From Owenia fusiformis (taxonomy: Eukaryota; Annelida; Polychaeta; Sabellida; Oweniidae), in the NCBI GenBank assembly GCA_903813345.2, contig CAIIXF020000002.1, positions 16,686,467-16,750,466 on the forward strand: a DNA stretch of 64,000 nt, given 5' to 3'. Position 1 is the first letter of the stretch; each line of letters opens with the position of its first letter. Positions 51,501-62,186 of this stretch are shown piece by piece. The translations under genes were made by a program, and so were the position numbers. The notes under the pieces were generated by a model. That model was not told the DNA's origin. It saw only the letters and a program-made list of their open reading frames with translations, and did no database searches.

Positions 51501-54500
51501 AAAGCTCAATTTTGAAGAAATTTTTGTAAAATTTAAAATAAATCATATTTTTATGGCTTGTTTATGCAACAATCGCATCCCCGTGACTGAAAATCGAGAA
51601 GTTTTTTGCGATCGAAGCCCCCCCCCCATCCTGAATGAAAGCTGGCTTCGCCCCTGCCCTATGATACATTGCAGACACAATAGATGAACACATAGTTTTT
51701 TCATCCATTTGGTCAGACGCACAATAATAATACTATTCTAGTATCTTGCTTGATACCCGGGGTTTGATGTAACAACTTGATAGTTATTACTAATTATCAG
51801 TACAGCTTGTTTGGTATTTTATTATTCAATCATATATGTAAAACGTCATGGCATACGTGAACAGTTCGTTATACAAAATAATAAATAAAATAGATAAAAG
51901 TAATTAGTATATTTCAGTGAAAATATGTCTAAATTATGAATGTTGATCATAATTGCTTATAACAATATACATTCACCTGATTCGATAATTACTTTATTCT
52001 AGATTTCAATCATTAGTCTCAAGGCGTGCCAAGACTTTTTGTCACACTCTAAGCACGTCTTTGCACTGCGTGTGCTTAGACGTGCCTAGAGATGTCTAGA
52101 GTTGGTTTCATCGCGTACCTAGACGTGTCAAAACTAGTCACGCCTAAGCACCTGGCGTGCTTAGACTTAGTTTCTAGACGTGCTTAGTCTAGAAATTCCA
52201 TTTTTCACGCAGTGAAAACACAATATGGTGTTAACTTTTCTAATATATGTGACACCTTCTCTAATATATTTGTATATTACAATCTCCAGTATAAGATTTA
52301 CCTTAATTAGTACAAGTACCTTGCTGTTACCTTTTCAATGTATGTGTTACTTCGAGTACGGTATATGTTTCGTTTTCTAGTACATCCAGCAGCAGACATA
52401 TACAAGCAACACAGTGATTAAAATCAAAACACCTCTCTTGCCACCACTTGGATCTAGTCAGTACCAGGCTTATGAACTTAGAGATAAGATTGTTGGTAAG
52501 TACATTTACTCAAGGATTTCCTGAACAATAATTGAAGCAAACTAAACTAAGCTTCCTAAGAATTGAAATATGCCAAAACGGTTCTTTATGACTCAGCTTA
52601 AGCAGGGGTAGTATCCACACCTTTTATAAACCATAAGTGAGCAAGCCCCCAATGTGGATGTCCACACATTTCCAGCTAAAATAGGAATGCATTCTAGAAC
52701 TGATTATTAGATAGTGCATATGCTTGCTAAATTTTGAGGTCCCTTACACTGTAACTCATGTTCTCAATTTTCGTTTGTGCATTCTGAGCCAACTGATGTA
52801 TTGATTATAAAATTTCAGGGATCCAAGTATGAAAATCTATTTGTATTTTGTATTTTTGCACAAATAACTGTTCATCAATCTGTTAAGGTCAGGGTGCATG
52901 ATGGGAAATTTTCTGCATTCCTCAATTGAGTCACATGTTATTTTTCAAACAAGAATCACTCCTTCCCCACATTGTCTATATCTTCCAGTTTTGCACAAAG
53001 AGTGCACTTATGTACCTAGAAAAGATTTGTGAGAAGAATGTTTTGATAAAGTGTATACAAAACAAGAAAATTCAGTCAAAAAAATCAGAAAATTTTCAGA
53101 ATTTTTTTTCACTGAATTTTCTCATTTTTATACATTTTACAAAGGAAACCTTCTCACAAGGCTTTTCTAGGCACATAAGTGCACTCTTTGTGCAAACTTG
53201 GAAGATGTAGACAATGTGGGGAAGGAGTTATTCTTGTTTGAAAAATAACATGTGACTCAATTGAGGAATGCAGAAAATTTCCCAACATGCACCCTGTCCT
53301 TAAAATCAAATGAAAGGTACAATATATGTACCACATAATGATAATGAAAACAAATAAACATAATATTGATAATTAAGTTAGACATGTTCCCTTGTTTCTA
53401 TTATGAGGAGCAAAATAAACCATTAAATATATTTTAAACATTTGTTTTAACTGATTTCAGGTCTTATCTATGGTGCTGCCATAGGAGATGCAATAGGCAT
53501 TGCAACAGAGTTCATGAGTCGCGATGAGTGCCTTTTCCACTATGACGTCAATTCCTTGAAATACACTGACATAGTACGAGACCAACATAGAGTGCATTGG
53601 AAACAGGGTGATTGGACAGGAGATTTTGACCAATGTGTATGTATGCATATGAATTGATCATCTGGTGATTTAAGCCTTTGGCATTTACTTTAGTTTAGTG
53701 ACTTGATACAATTTCAAAATATTTGCCAACAACTTGACTCGCTCTTCAGAAATACTATCCTGATAGATTTATGAAATGTTACTGGAGTGAATGGCATAAT
53801 ATCTCCCAAAGCATAGATCTATTTTCACATCTGTAACATTCCGTAATTAATTTGTTCATTATTTGCAGGTCTTAGTGCTAGACTCCCTGTTACATTGGGG
53901 TGGTGTCATTGATGAGCTAGACTTTGCTAAGCGCCTAGATGAATGGTACTATCATGGCTTTCCAGAACTCAAGGATGTTGAGGGATTCACCCTGTGCAAT
54001 ACAATTGTAAAGGTATGTACATGTTCAGTACTGTATATATTTTTGTGATACATTAGCTAATATATTGCTTGATATACTGAGCAATAGAAAGCTACATGTA
54101 TACATACATGAACAATACTGAATAGATACAATGAACATAATGTGGAAGACTCACAATTTGACATTTGAGTTTGTGGTTATTTAGAGCCCTTATTGGTGCT
54201 TTGTAGTTTCAAATTCAAAGGATTTAAAAGTTAACAGCTTAATTTTGAATAGAATTAAAGCATGAATGGATATGCTTTAACTTTGTAATTCATGTTAAGG
54301 ATAGTGTTTAAATTTCAAATGAAATGCAATGAAATCTAAAGTTATCAAGTTATAAGAAGAAGCGAAATATTTGGAAATGTGTAGCAGTGAGATCATTTTT
54401 TATTCCCTAGGCTGTCAATGACCCAAGTTTCCTCTCCACCCCATATGTTGTAGCAGACAGCATTATTAATTTTAGAGACTGTCATATATCTGACAAAGAA

Positions 54501-57500
54501 AAGGAATCCTGTGAAGAGTTTGCAGACAATGGCTCTTTGACAAGGTGCCTTATGTTAGGTATGTATGTACATAAGGATAACTGTACCCAAATCAGGATTT
54601 TTCTCAAGAGAAGGTATCATATGTTTTGATCAATACGGATGGCATGTAATTAGAGGAAACGCAACTTATTTGACACCCTGTGGATGATTTTGTATATTAT
54701 GAGGCTTTTAATTTCAAGATCAGGAAAAATGATACTCACATGAAGTACATTGTTATTTTACTAACTTGGGATTTGCAAAAATGTTGTCAATTTATGTCTT
54801 TGCCAGTTTTTCAGAAAAAGTACCCAGGAAGGATTTTCACCTACATGTAGCATCTGCATGTGCATTCAGTAATTTTGCTCCATGTTTTTTTTGTTTTGAA
54901 CAGTTTTCAAAGTTTTTCATCATTGGGTCGTGTCAATTCTAACATAGCTAGGAGAGATGAATGTTGATTGGTCAAATATAATGAGGACTCTAATAGAAAG
55001 ATAAAATAGCAGATATACGACTAGTTGTTAAAGTAATTCGCCAAATTAAATCTTTGCCAATTTTCCAATTAATTTTGCTAAACTTGCCAAATTAAGTAAC
55101 AGTATGGTTCACTCAAAGAGATGGTGGCATAATCAGAGGCCTATCCTATACCCCACACCACTGGTCCAGTTTATCTCTGTCTAATGAGCTGTGTTTTGTG
55201 TGTGAATAATGTCAATCACAGAAACTGTTGCTGTAGTTTATCAATAGTAAGCTATGATATTAATATTGGGTTCATTTCATTACATCCTGAATGTCAATAT
55301 AATGTTCCTCTGTTTCTAGCCATTCCACATTTCCACAATATAGATGAGGTGGTTGCCAATACAGTTAGAATCACCAAGGCAACTCATGCAGATGATAGAT
55401 GCATTGCCAGTGCAGTTACCATAGCAACAATGCTAGCTCTGATGCTTCAGGTATGTGTCTCTACTGTACACATTTTAGGCTAACCGTTGACTTGAATATT
55501 TCAAGCAAACTGTTTTATTTAAATTTACAACTGACTAGGCCAACTTAAATCCCTTACGACAATGATAACAAATAACTCAAACAAGGTTTTAATTTACATG
55601 TATTAATCTTCTCAATACTCTAATTCTGTTCACACTTTTTTATAAAACTCAGATATCTCAAAAGCTGTAATACTTATAAAAATATGTGTGATGTGAATAT
55701 GAGCTTGACCTACAGGTAGATAAAAACTAATGTCCCAGTATGTCTTTCAGGTACTTAAGTCAGGTGCTTAGTAGGAGATAAAGTGGTCAGAATTCGAAGA
55801 ACAAATGAAATAAAATTTCCCACACTCTCTCAATAGGCAAGCATGAATGAACTTTCTATGTGTTATGATTACAGGGACAGCACATATCTAATGTGGATGA
55901 ACTGATAAATGCAGCAAAACAGCAAGGACTGAAATATCTCACAGACATCAGACATATAAAGGATTTTGAAGAATATTGCAGCTACACCGATCTGAACAGG
56001 TGTGTACATATTTGCTCCTTATATGTGCCACTGAATCAAGTTAAATACTGTATATTGCATGTGGATATGCATGTACATTGTAATTACAAATATATTCCAT
56101 TTTTTGTTAAACCACCATGTACACTGTATATTTACCCTAAAGGTTGCATTTGTACCACTATTAAGTCGATAGATTAGTATATATGTACAGTGTACATGTC
56201 CTTATACTTCACAATTAATTTGCATCAAAGTCACCAGACCGTAGCATAATTTTGCAATCAAACAACTTTATTTGAATCATTGAAATATTTTATTCAGTTT
56301 AAATGTAACAGAGCCTGAAAGGATGAGCTTCACCTTCAAGCCATTGGGGGCAGCAGTTGTTAGTCTACGAGAGACAAAAGATTTTAGGTAGGTTCATGAA
56401 GTTAATAGCAAAGTTAAGCTTCAAGCTTCCACTGTTTTTCACAACGTAAATGTGGACAAAAAGATAACATTTTTTCATTTTGATTTTATATGCAAGCTTA
56501 ATCTTCCTAATATTAAATCATACTGTATGACCCAAAGTTTAATAAAATGAGAATACATTACCTCAATTGCGTGCATTAAGCCATATGTATGACTAAGAAA
56601 ACCCATCTTTCAGTCCAGCCCCCAGGGTGTGTCAGACCTGTGGCTTGGTGTGTAATACTGAGTTTCAAGTGTACAATTATTGGACTAATGTGCAGTACTG
56701 AGTTTCAAGAGTACAATTAATGAACTTGTGCACAATACTGAGTTTTAAGTGTACAATTACTGAACTAGTGTGCAATACTGAGTTTTAAGTGTACAATTAA
56801 TGAACTAGTGTGCAATACTGTGTTTTAAGTGTACAGTTATTGAACTAGTGTGCAATATTGAGATTCAAGTGTACAATTAATGAACTAGTGTGCAATACTG
56901 AGTTTTAAGTGTGTACAATTAGTGAACTAGTGTGCAATACTGAGTTTCAAGTGTACAATTAGTGAACTGGTTTGCAAAACTGAGTTTCAATCACAAAAGC
57001 GAATATCTGCAATCATTGATCTAGAGCATGATATTGTAATCAGCTATGCAATCAGTGATCTAGTGCACAATATTGTTTCATGTGCACAAGCAGTGATATG
57101 GTGTGCAATTTTGTGTTTCAGCTGTGCAATCAGTGATATGGTGTGCTCTTTTGTGTTTCAGCTGTGTATCAGTGATATGGTGTGCAATTTTGTGCTTCAG
57201 CTGTGCAATCAGTGATATGGTGTGCAATTTTGTGCTTCAGCTGTGCAATCAGTGATATAGTGTGCAATTTTGTGTTTCAGCTGTGCAATCAGTTATATGG
57301 TGTGCAATTTTGTGTTTCAGCTGTGCAATCAGTGATATGGTGTGCAATTTTGTATTTCAGCTGTGCAATCAATTATGTATTGTGCAATTTTGTGTTTTAG
57401 CTGGGCAATCAGTGATACGGTGTGCTCTTTTGTGTTTCAGCTGTGCAATCAGTGATATGGTGTGCTCTTTTCTGTTTCAGCTGTGCAATCAGTGACATGG

Positions 57501-58058
57501 TGTGCAATTTTGTATTTCAGCTGTGCAATCAGTTATATGTTGTGCAATTTTGTGTTTCAGCTATGCAATCAGTTATATGGTGTGCAATTTTGTGTTTCAG
57601 CTATGCAATCAGTTATATGGTGTGCAATTTTGTGTTTCAGCTGTGCAATCAGTTATATGGTGTGCAATTTTGTGTTTCAGCTGTGCAATCAGTAATATCG
57701 TGTGCAATTTTGTGTTTCAGCTGTGCAATCAGTGATTTGGTGTGCAATTTTGTATTTCAGCTGTGCAATCAGTGATATGGTGTGCTCTTTTGTGTTTCAG
57801 CTGTGCAATCAGAGATATGGTGTGCAATATTGTGTAGTAATCATTGTATCAATATTGTTTTTCAGGTGTGCAGTCAGTGACCTCCTTATGTGTGGAGGAG
57901 ACAGTAATACAAACTGCTGTGTGACTGGGGCCCTGCTAGGCTGTAAGGTGGGCTTTGCTAGCCTACCCATGGAATGGGTTGAGGGAATTAGACCCAAGCA
58001 AAAAGACTGGTTGAATGAGAAAATCAACTTGCTTTTGGACATGATGGGAATACCTTAA
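39508..58058 (+). CDS. Leucine-rich repeat / ADP-ribosylglycohydrolase fusion protein
   Basis: Ten exons: 39508-39606, 40041-40676, 52381-52495, 53461-53636, 53869-54012, 54411-54558, 55320-55450, 55875-55999, 56298-56387 and 57866-58058. All phases agree, giving 618 residues. Residues about 75-200 contain leucine-rich repeats of the LPxxL type (LHYINLSHNQITEIPESF, LEKLDVSHNILRELPETM). Residues about 275-610 are an ADP-ribosylglycohydrolase (ARH/DraG) fold, seen as VGLIYGAAIGDAIGIATEF, DNGSLTRCLML, THADDRCIASAV and GGDSNTNCCVTGALLG. Such enzymes remove ADP-ribose from proteins or other acceptors using two metal ions. Two usual ligand aspartates are replaced (WTGDFD for WTDDxD, DSNT for DxDT), so activity is doubtful. 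The LRR and ARH halves are joined across an 11.7-kb intron by phase only, so two adjacent genes are the alternative. Upstream of the chosen ATG the frame stays open but is not conserved-looking. Confidence 0.75.
40934..41105. repeat. CTAGACGTGCTTAG-rich repeat, left-end fragment
   Basis: Starts cactgcatcaaatgtggaat, matching the left end of the element at 51335, and is rich in ctagacgtgcttag-type words on both strands. I could not place a right end, so it is probably truncated. Confidence 0.55.
41416..41705 (+). repeat. Two-unit tandem duplication
   Basis: The segment ttattccaggggtgaggtca … ctgctcaaaatggtgaaaga … cagtattattttaaac occurs twice, about 138 bp apart, each time followed by a short G-rich tract and ggctaac. 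Confidence 0.7.
42600..43010. repeat. Repeat with TACTTAATTTGGCG words at both ends
   Basis: The left part carries gctacttaatttgacgaatt and atttaatttggcgg. The right part carries the inverted motif gccaaattaagtatc. Similar words (cgccaaattaa) occur near 55030 in another intron of the same gene. This is probably a degenerate DNA element without clear borders. Confidence 0.4.
43011..46309. other. Repeat-rich intron interior
   Basis: Part of the long LRR-ARH intron. At 43370-43640 there are degenerate units around a ccctacttgtacagggta word. At 44290-44345 a G17 tract faces a C9 tract. A related G/C-tract repeat occurs at 50050-50300 and 51470-51660. No host exon was recognised. Confidence 0.45.
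45580..45651 (-). repeat. Dispersed repeat, copy B (inverted)
   Basis: Reverse complement of the repeat at 21434-21511, including gagcttcgtcttcgtagttt and ctagactctgcacgcagggt. It lies in the long intron of the LRR-ARH gene. Confidence 0.7.
46310..46468. mobile_element. MITE, CAGGCCCGTAG family
   Basis: Ends CAGGCCCGTAGTCAGG and GGCTACGGGCCTG. The 159-bp element has two G tracts. The flanks ATTTT and AATTT are a weak 5-bp match. Confidence 0.7.
47563..47940. mobile_element. Short foldback element, CACGCGG family
   Basis: Self-palindromic 378-bp element with ends CACGAGGTGCCAACTCCGAC and the reverse ending CTCTGTG. A perfect 5-bp duplication ATAAA flanks it (47558-47562 and 47941-47945). Internal blocks ccgttaatttgaattt, atcaaggattgtga, gcaccgtttttcttcaa and gcggcgttt are shared with the 6.9-kb element. 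The arms have diverged, so it is older than that one. Confidence 0.85.
48117..48179. repeat. Perfect 22-bp hairpin
   Basis: Arms 48117-48138 and 48158-48179 (gggatatacaatatatcttc …) are exact reverse complements around a 19-nt loop. It is inside the long LRR-ARH intron. It may be a foldback element core. Confidence 0.75.
49259..49481. mobile_element. MITE, CAGGCCCGTAGCC family
   Basis: Perfect 16-bp inverted ends CAGGCCCGTAGCCAGG and CCTGGCTACGGGCCTG. The interior holds G and C tracts and ttcaccattttgagcac text shared with 36229-36446. No target duplication is evident. Confidence 0.78.
49623..50030. mobile_element. Short foldback element, CACGCGG family
   Basis: Self-palindromic 408-bp element. 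The right end CCGCGTG and the slightly changed left end CAATCGG are flanked by a perfect 5-bp duplication TTAAT (49618-49622 and 50031-50035). The centre is ggtccccagctgttagaagg facing its complement. It shares all arm blocks with 28571-35459. Confidence 0.85.
51335..52214. mobile_element. 880-bp element with CACTG ends and CTAGACGTGCTTAG motifs
   Basis: The left end CACTGTGCATCAAATGTGGA and the right end, ending ttccatttttcacgcagtg, are imperfect inverted repeats sharing AAATGTGGAATTTCT. Subterminal cttagacgtgc words repeat on both sides. No target duplication was found. Related to the fragment at 40934. Confidence 0.55.
52887..53299. mobile_element. Foldback MITE with TTAA target site
   Basis: About 160-bp inverted arms (GGTCAGGGTGCATGATGGGA at the left, the reverse ending CACCCTGTCC at the right) are flanked by TTAA on both sides (52883-52886 and 53300-53303). 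It sits in the intron before the first ARH-core exon. The TTAA site would fit a piggyBac- or Kolobok-related element, and the termini do not decide between them. Confidence 0.8.
56655..56990 (+). repeat. Minisatellite A in the last intron of the LRR-ARH gene
   Basis: About eight units of 40-43 bp with tgtgcaatactgagttttaa and gtgtacaattaatgaactag. They lack the CAG acceptor word but are recognisably related to array B just downstream. Confidence 0.8.
57077..57840 (+). repeat. Minisatellite B: tandem 40-bp splice-acceptor-like units
   Basis: About 19 units of tgtgcaattttgtgtttcag then ctgtgcaatcagtgatatgg. Each carries a T-rich tract and TTTCAG directly followed by CTGTGCAATCAGTGA. The true acceptor of the last exon, 25 bp after the array, reads TTTTTCAG then GTGTGCAGTCAGTGA. 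Forty is not a multiple of three, so the frame cycles through the array. The open frames it creates are incidental. Confidence 0.88.
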
Positions 58059-59597
58059 TGGTTAATAACAAGAGTTGTTCGATTTTTACAAACACTGTTT
58101 GCAAGGTACATGTATATGTATATATATACATGTACATGTATATGTACTGGATGAGATGATACAGGGTGGACCATTAAAATGAGAGGTGCTAATGAGAGGC
58201 AATAAAATTTGATATATCATACACATATTTGAAAGGGAGTGCACAAACATGAAAAGGTATACTTAATACCTTTACCTTTAAAGGACATCCATAGGATTAA
58301 TTAATGGCATATTTATTTCTTCTGAGAGGATTGGTAACTGACAGGAGGAAAGGCCATTTTTGATATTTTAGTTTTTTCTTCAATTTCATTTTTACACAAT
58401 ATGCCTTCCTAAGTGTGATATTTAATTCTCACTGTGTTATTTTTGTTATATTATTATTTAAGGAAAACATGAAAAATGGTTATCTAGACATAACAGTATT
58501 ATATAGTAGTATAATATACTATGGATATATTTAGCTGTTTATATGTACAACTGTACATGCACATGTGCAATGTTTGGGTATGGTGACAATATGGATTGGT
58601 AAATCTGGAGCTTTCAGAAAACACTCGGAGGATGTTTTATATAATCTAGTCTTTAGTTAGTTATTAATTATTCTGAAATGAGAAATCAAATACAAAATGC
58701 AGTTTTAATAAATTGTGATTTGTAAGTGAAATAAATAATTTATATACCCACCACCATGATGCAGTTTCAATTGTAAAAGTTCAAAAAATTGACAGGATAT
58801 TTTTGAAAGCCTGAATAGAAATATCCAATTAACTGAAAATGTAGAAAAATGTTGATGTGATATTTAGTTATTTACAGGTAATAAGGACAATTGGCCCTAC
58901 CTAGCCATGATCTCATTATTCTGTATCTACATGTAGTATCTTGCCATTCTTTACACATAAAATTATACAGTGCTTCGCAAATTTAAGTCAGTATTTTTCA
59001 ACTATATTGTTCTTCAAAACAAATGATTTGTACAGATATGCAAGAATATATATATTTCTTTCAAATGGGTTGTGAGATTTTTGAGAAATATAGTAAATAT
59101 ATTTTTATGGTTACTTTCTTCAAATGTTACCTCTTATAGTTCTGTTGAATATGTTACAAGTTTACTGGTGTCTTTGCATTTTCTTTGTGAACAAGGTCCT
59201 TTACTTTCAAAATCAGAACTGTCAGTTTGACACATATGGGCAGACATTTTTGCAACATATTGAATCAAAAGTTTTAGTTAAAATACGTTTTCAACATTCA
59301 AAGCTCAGTCCAACTTATATCAACTTTATTTATGCATAGTCACAAAATAATAACACAAACTACATGTAATATAAAGCTTTTATCCAATCGTGGAGTCACT
59401 GTCATATGTTGAACTGAATCTTTACTGGTTATTCCCTGCAGATTTTGATTGTCATCTCATATGGCCGTTAATAACATTGGGGCCATGTTTTCCTCAAGAC
59501 TGCTATAGGTTTACCTAGAACCATTTTCTTGTAATTTCTGTTGTTATATTAGATATATCATACAAGAAGCGTTTTCCAGTCGAACCACCTACATTAT
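58059..59597. other. Convergent intergenic region
   Basis: About 1.5 kb between the 3' ends of the LRR-ARH gene (+) and the LPMO gene (-). It should hold both 3' UTRs. AATAAA-like words occur (for example near 58204 and 58730), but I cannot assign a polyadenylation site. A palindromic catgtatatgtatatatataca stretch lies near 58110. Confidence 0.45.
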
Positions 59598-62186
59598 TTA
59601 AGAACAAGTGCAGTGTGAAGGAGGACAGTACCCTCCGGCACAGTTAGCAACACACCACGCATTCATCCCTGATTTTGTCGCCCACACTCCAACTGCGTGG
59701 CATCCTCTCCCGGCACGATTGGCAACACGACCTCGAGTCTGTGTTGATCCTCCGCGTCCTGTTCCTCTGTACCTTGTCCTTGAACCGCGATCATTTTGTC
59801 GAACTCTTGGGCGGACCGCCTCGTTGCCCGTTTCAGGCTCAGGGTTTGAGTCGCGCCATGGAGTGGAAGGTTCTCCGTCTCCGATAGAGACATCTGCACA
59901 ACCATAGAACTGTTCCTGTCGCCCGCATCCTATGCAACCCCGGCCGTTTTCGGTTCCCCAGTTGTTACCTAAAATTCAGTGGTTCCGAACATCATTTGAA
60001 AATCTCTTTTGTAGCAGTGGCACTCAGGGGTGCGTCAATATTTACATATACATGCTTATAGATAATCATTTGTATTAATTAAATCATTACATAGTAAGAC
60101 ATACTTCTACAGTAAATTCATAAAAACAGATTGAAATCAAACAGTGCTGTGTTTCACACATACTGCACGTTTTTTAACAATATTTTTACACAGATATCAA
60201 CATTTCAACCATTGTCGTGCCTCAAAATTGATTACACATTTATGGACATTAGTTTTAAAAGTTGGTCAAACGATGTCAAAAGTAAACCAAGCCAAACATG
60301 TTTTCAATACTTTAGTTATTCAGAACAGATGCTCGTGTTAGGTACATATGTATCTGTACACTCTTCAGAATATTCTTTGAAAAAGGGAGAGTACTAACAT
60401 TTTTATCGCGGTTCGGAGTCTCATGATCCCTTACGACCAACCTGGCTTTCGTCTCAAAATCAGACGCTTACTGTATATCGTACATGGACAAAAATATTCA
60501 GTTTTACGAGTTATTCGTCTATATGGAATATTTGGCGCTTAAAAAAGATAATGTAAAGTTACCGCAAAGTTTTAATTGTTAAGAATCATGTGAAACTGAG
60601 TGTTCTAAGATATTTTATTAATATGAAATCATTTGATGTTATATTCTATTTACTCCCAATGTTAGTTACTATTTCAAGGTAGCTTGATAGAGAATGAGGA
60701 ATATAACACTGAGAAATGAAACAAATATTTCATTCTTTTTTCGGTAAATACTGCTGTCAATTTATTCACTCTCCTTTTTGCTTCGTAGAATTTTACTTGT
60801 GAAAGATGAATATGGATGCTCCGCAATATATTATTGTCATATCATCTGGATGGAGAAATGTCGAATACTTACCAGCGTTCCACTTCCACTGTAAGACGCA
60901 TTGGCTACACGTCAGGTCTTGCGGCAGCTTCAGTGCAATGTTCACATTTCCCTTACGTGTACCTAAATTGAATCTCGTCCCTCCATTCGTCATGGTGAGC
61001 AGGTTACTGTCGAGACATTCCTGGGTGATACGCTGGGTGGGATCATTGTTGGGGCACAGATGGAATTCGAACCAGCCTGGAACGAGTATACATTAAGTTT
61101 AGTACCGTCGTGTGCAATGGTTTGAGCCCGGAATGGAATTTCCAATACAACAGCTCAATTTAAAATGAACGCCGTCGTCAAACTGTTATCTTTGAATACC
61201 GCTTGTCGGATTTGTTTTTTCTTTCTGGTTTGAAATCTCATATTGAAATTAATTCTCACAATCACAGTTTTTTTAAGAATGAAATACATTTAATGTTATC
61301 TTAATCTAGTTAACCATCTGTTTTGGGTGAAAAACTCATCTTCGACTTCCAAAGTTGTGCAATTGAAACCTTGAGATTCAAGATGAAACTGGTAGATAAA
61401 CATTCCCGAAACGTACATGTAATATGGCTGCCTAAATTCGGTCAAATATAACTTTGAAATCGAGCCTTTTTGCCACATACTTTGCAGTTAGTTTATTAAT
61501 TTATATTACCTTTATGATTTGCCGTGATCTGCACTCGGACGTTTATTGTTTGGCCTTTCCTGTAGTTTTTTACGATAATTCCTTTCGCGTAACGTCCACC
61601 CGCTTCGTTAGGACGTGAGGAGTCATAAGGGTCTCCACATAGCCCACACCTGCCCCCCATCCTGTCCCACTGATGCTACAAAATATCGATATGCATCGTT
61701 AAGCAAAAGAAAGTTTTAATTTAAATTCATTTCTACTTTTATACAGTTCATTTCTATTCTGTATTCAATGGGAGGAGCTTAGTAAAACAATCTGAAGAGT
61801 ATCTAACGTTTTAAGAAAAAATGTGACAATTGTTCATTATTGTTTTCATATGATTGCATACCTTTTTACAGATAGCCCTACAACAGTTGTGCCTTTAGCC
61901 TATTAGTTCCGGATAATTCTTCAATTTTATTGTTCATTATTTTAATTCATAAAAAATTATATCATGATGATTAAGAAATATTAATGGTAAATTATTGCGC
62001 ACTTACCCCGAATCCTCCACAGTTCAAACCATTGTCATCGTAATTTGCTGGCGTTGGGAATTCAAATCTGAACATACTTGAGCGTGATGGAGGATCTACT
62101 AGTCTACCGTGTCCAGTACAGACTGCTACAAGCGTATACACAACAATCACCCCTCCCACCACGTAACGTAAACGTTGCCCTGTCAT
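59598..62186 (-). CDS. AA15-family lytic polysaccharide monooxygenase, secreted
   Basis: Four minus-strand exons: 62186-62007, 61675-61510, 61076-60873 and 59968-59598. Phases 0, 1, 1 agree, giving 306 residues. Residues 1-25 are a signal peptide ending in CTG. Cleavage would expose His26 in HGRLVDPPSRSSM, the N-terminal copper-brace histidine typical of AA15 enzymes. The second brace histidine is most likely in ITANHKGWFEFHLCP. Other AA15 hallmarks are NGLNCGGFG, HQWDRMGGRCGLCGDPYD, LTCSQCVLQWKWNAG and GCGRQEQFYGCADVSI. A low-complexity Arg/Gly/Pro linker leads to a C-terminal cysteine-rich module (GCHAVGVWATKSG … CPPSHCTCS) that I have seen on other invertebrate secreted proteins of this kind. 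AA15 enzymes cleave chitin or cellulose oxidatively using copper and a co-substrate. Substrate here is unknown. The gene is complete. Confidence 0.92.

Noticed and set aside
57182-57775. Several overlapping open frames of about 70-118 residues
   Set aside because: They are translations of the 40-bp minisatellite in rotating frames. Only the terminal frame matters, and only if a decoy acceptor is used.
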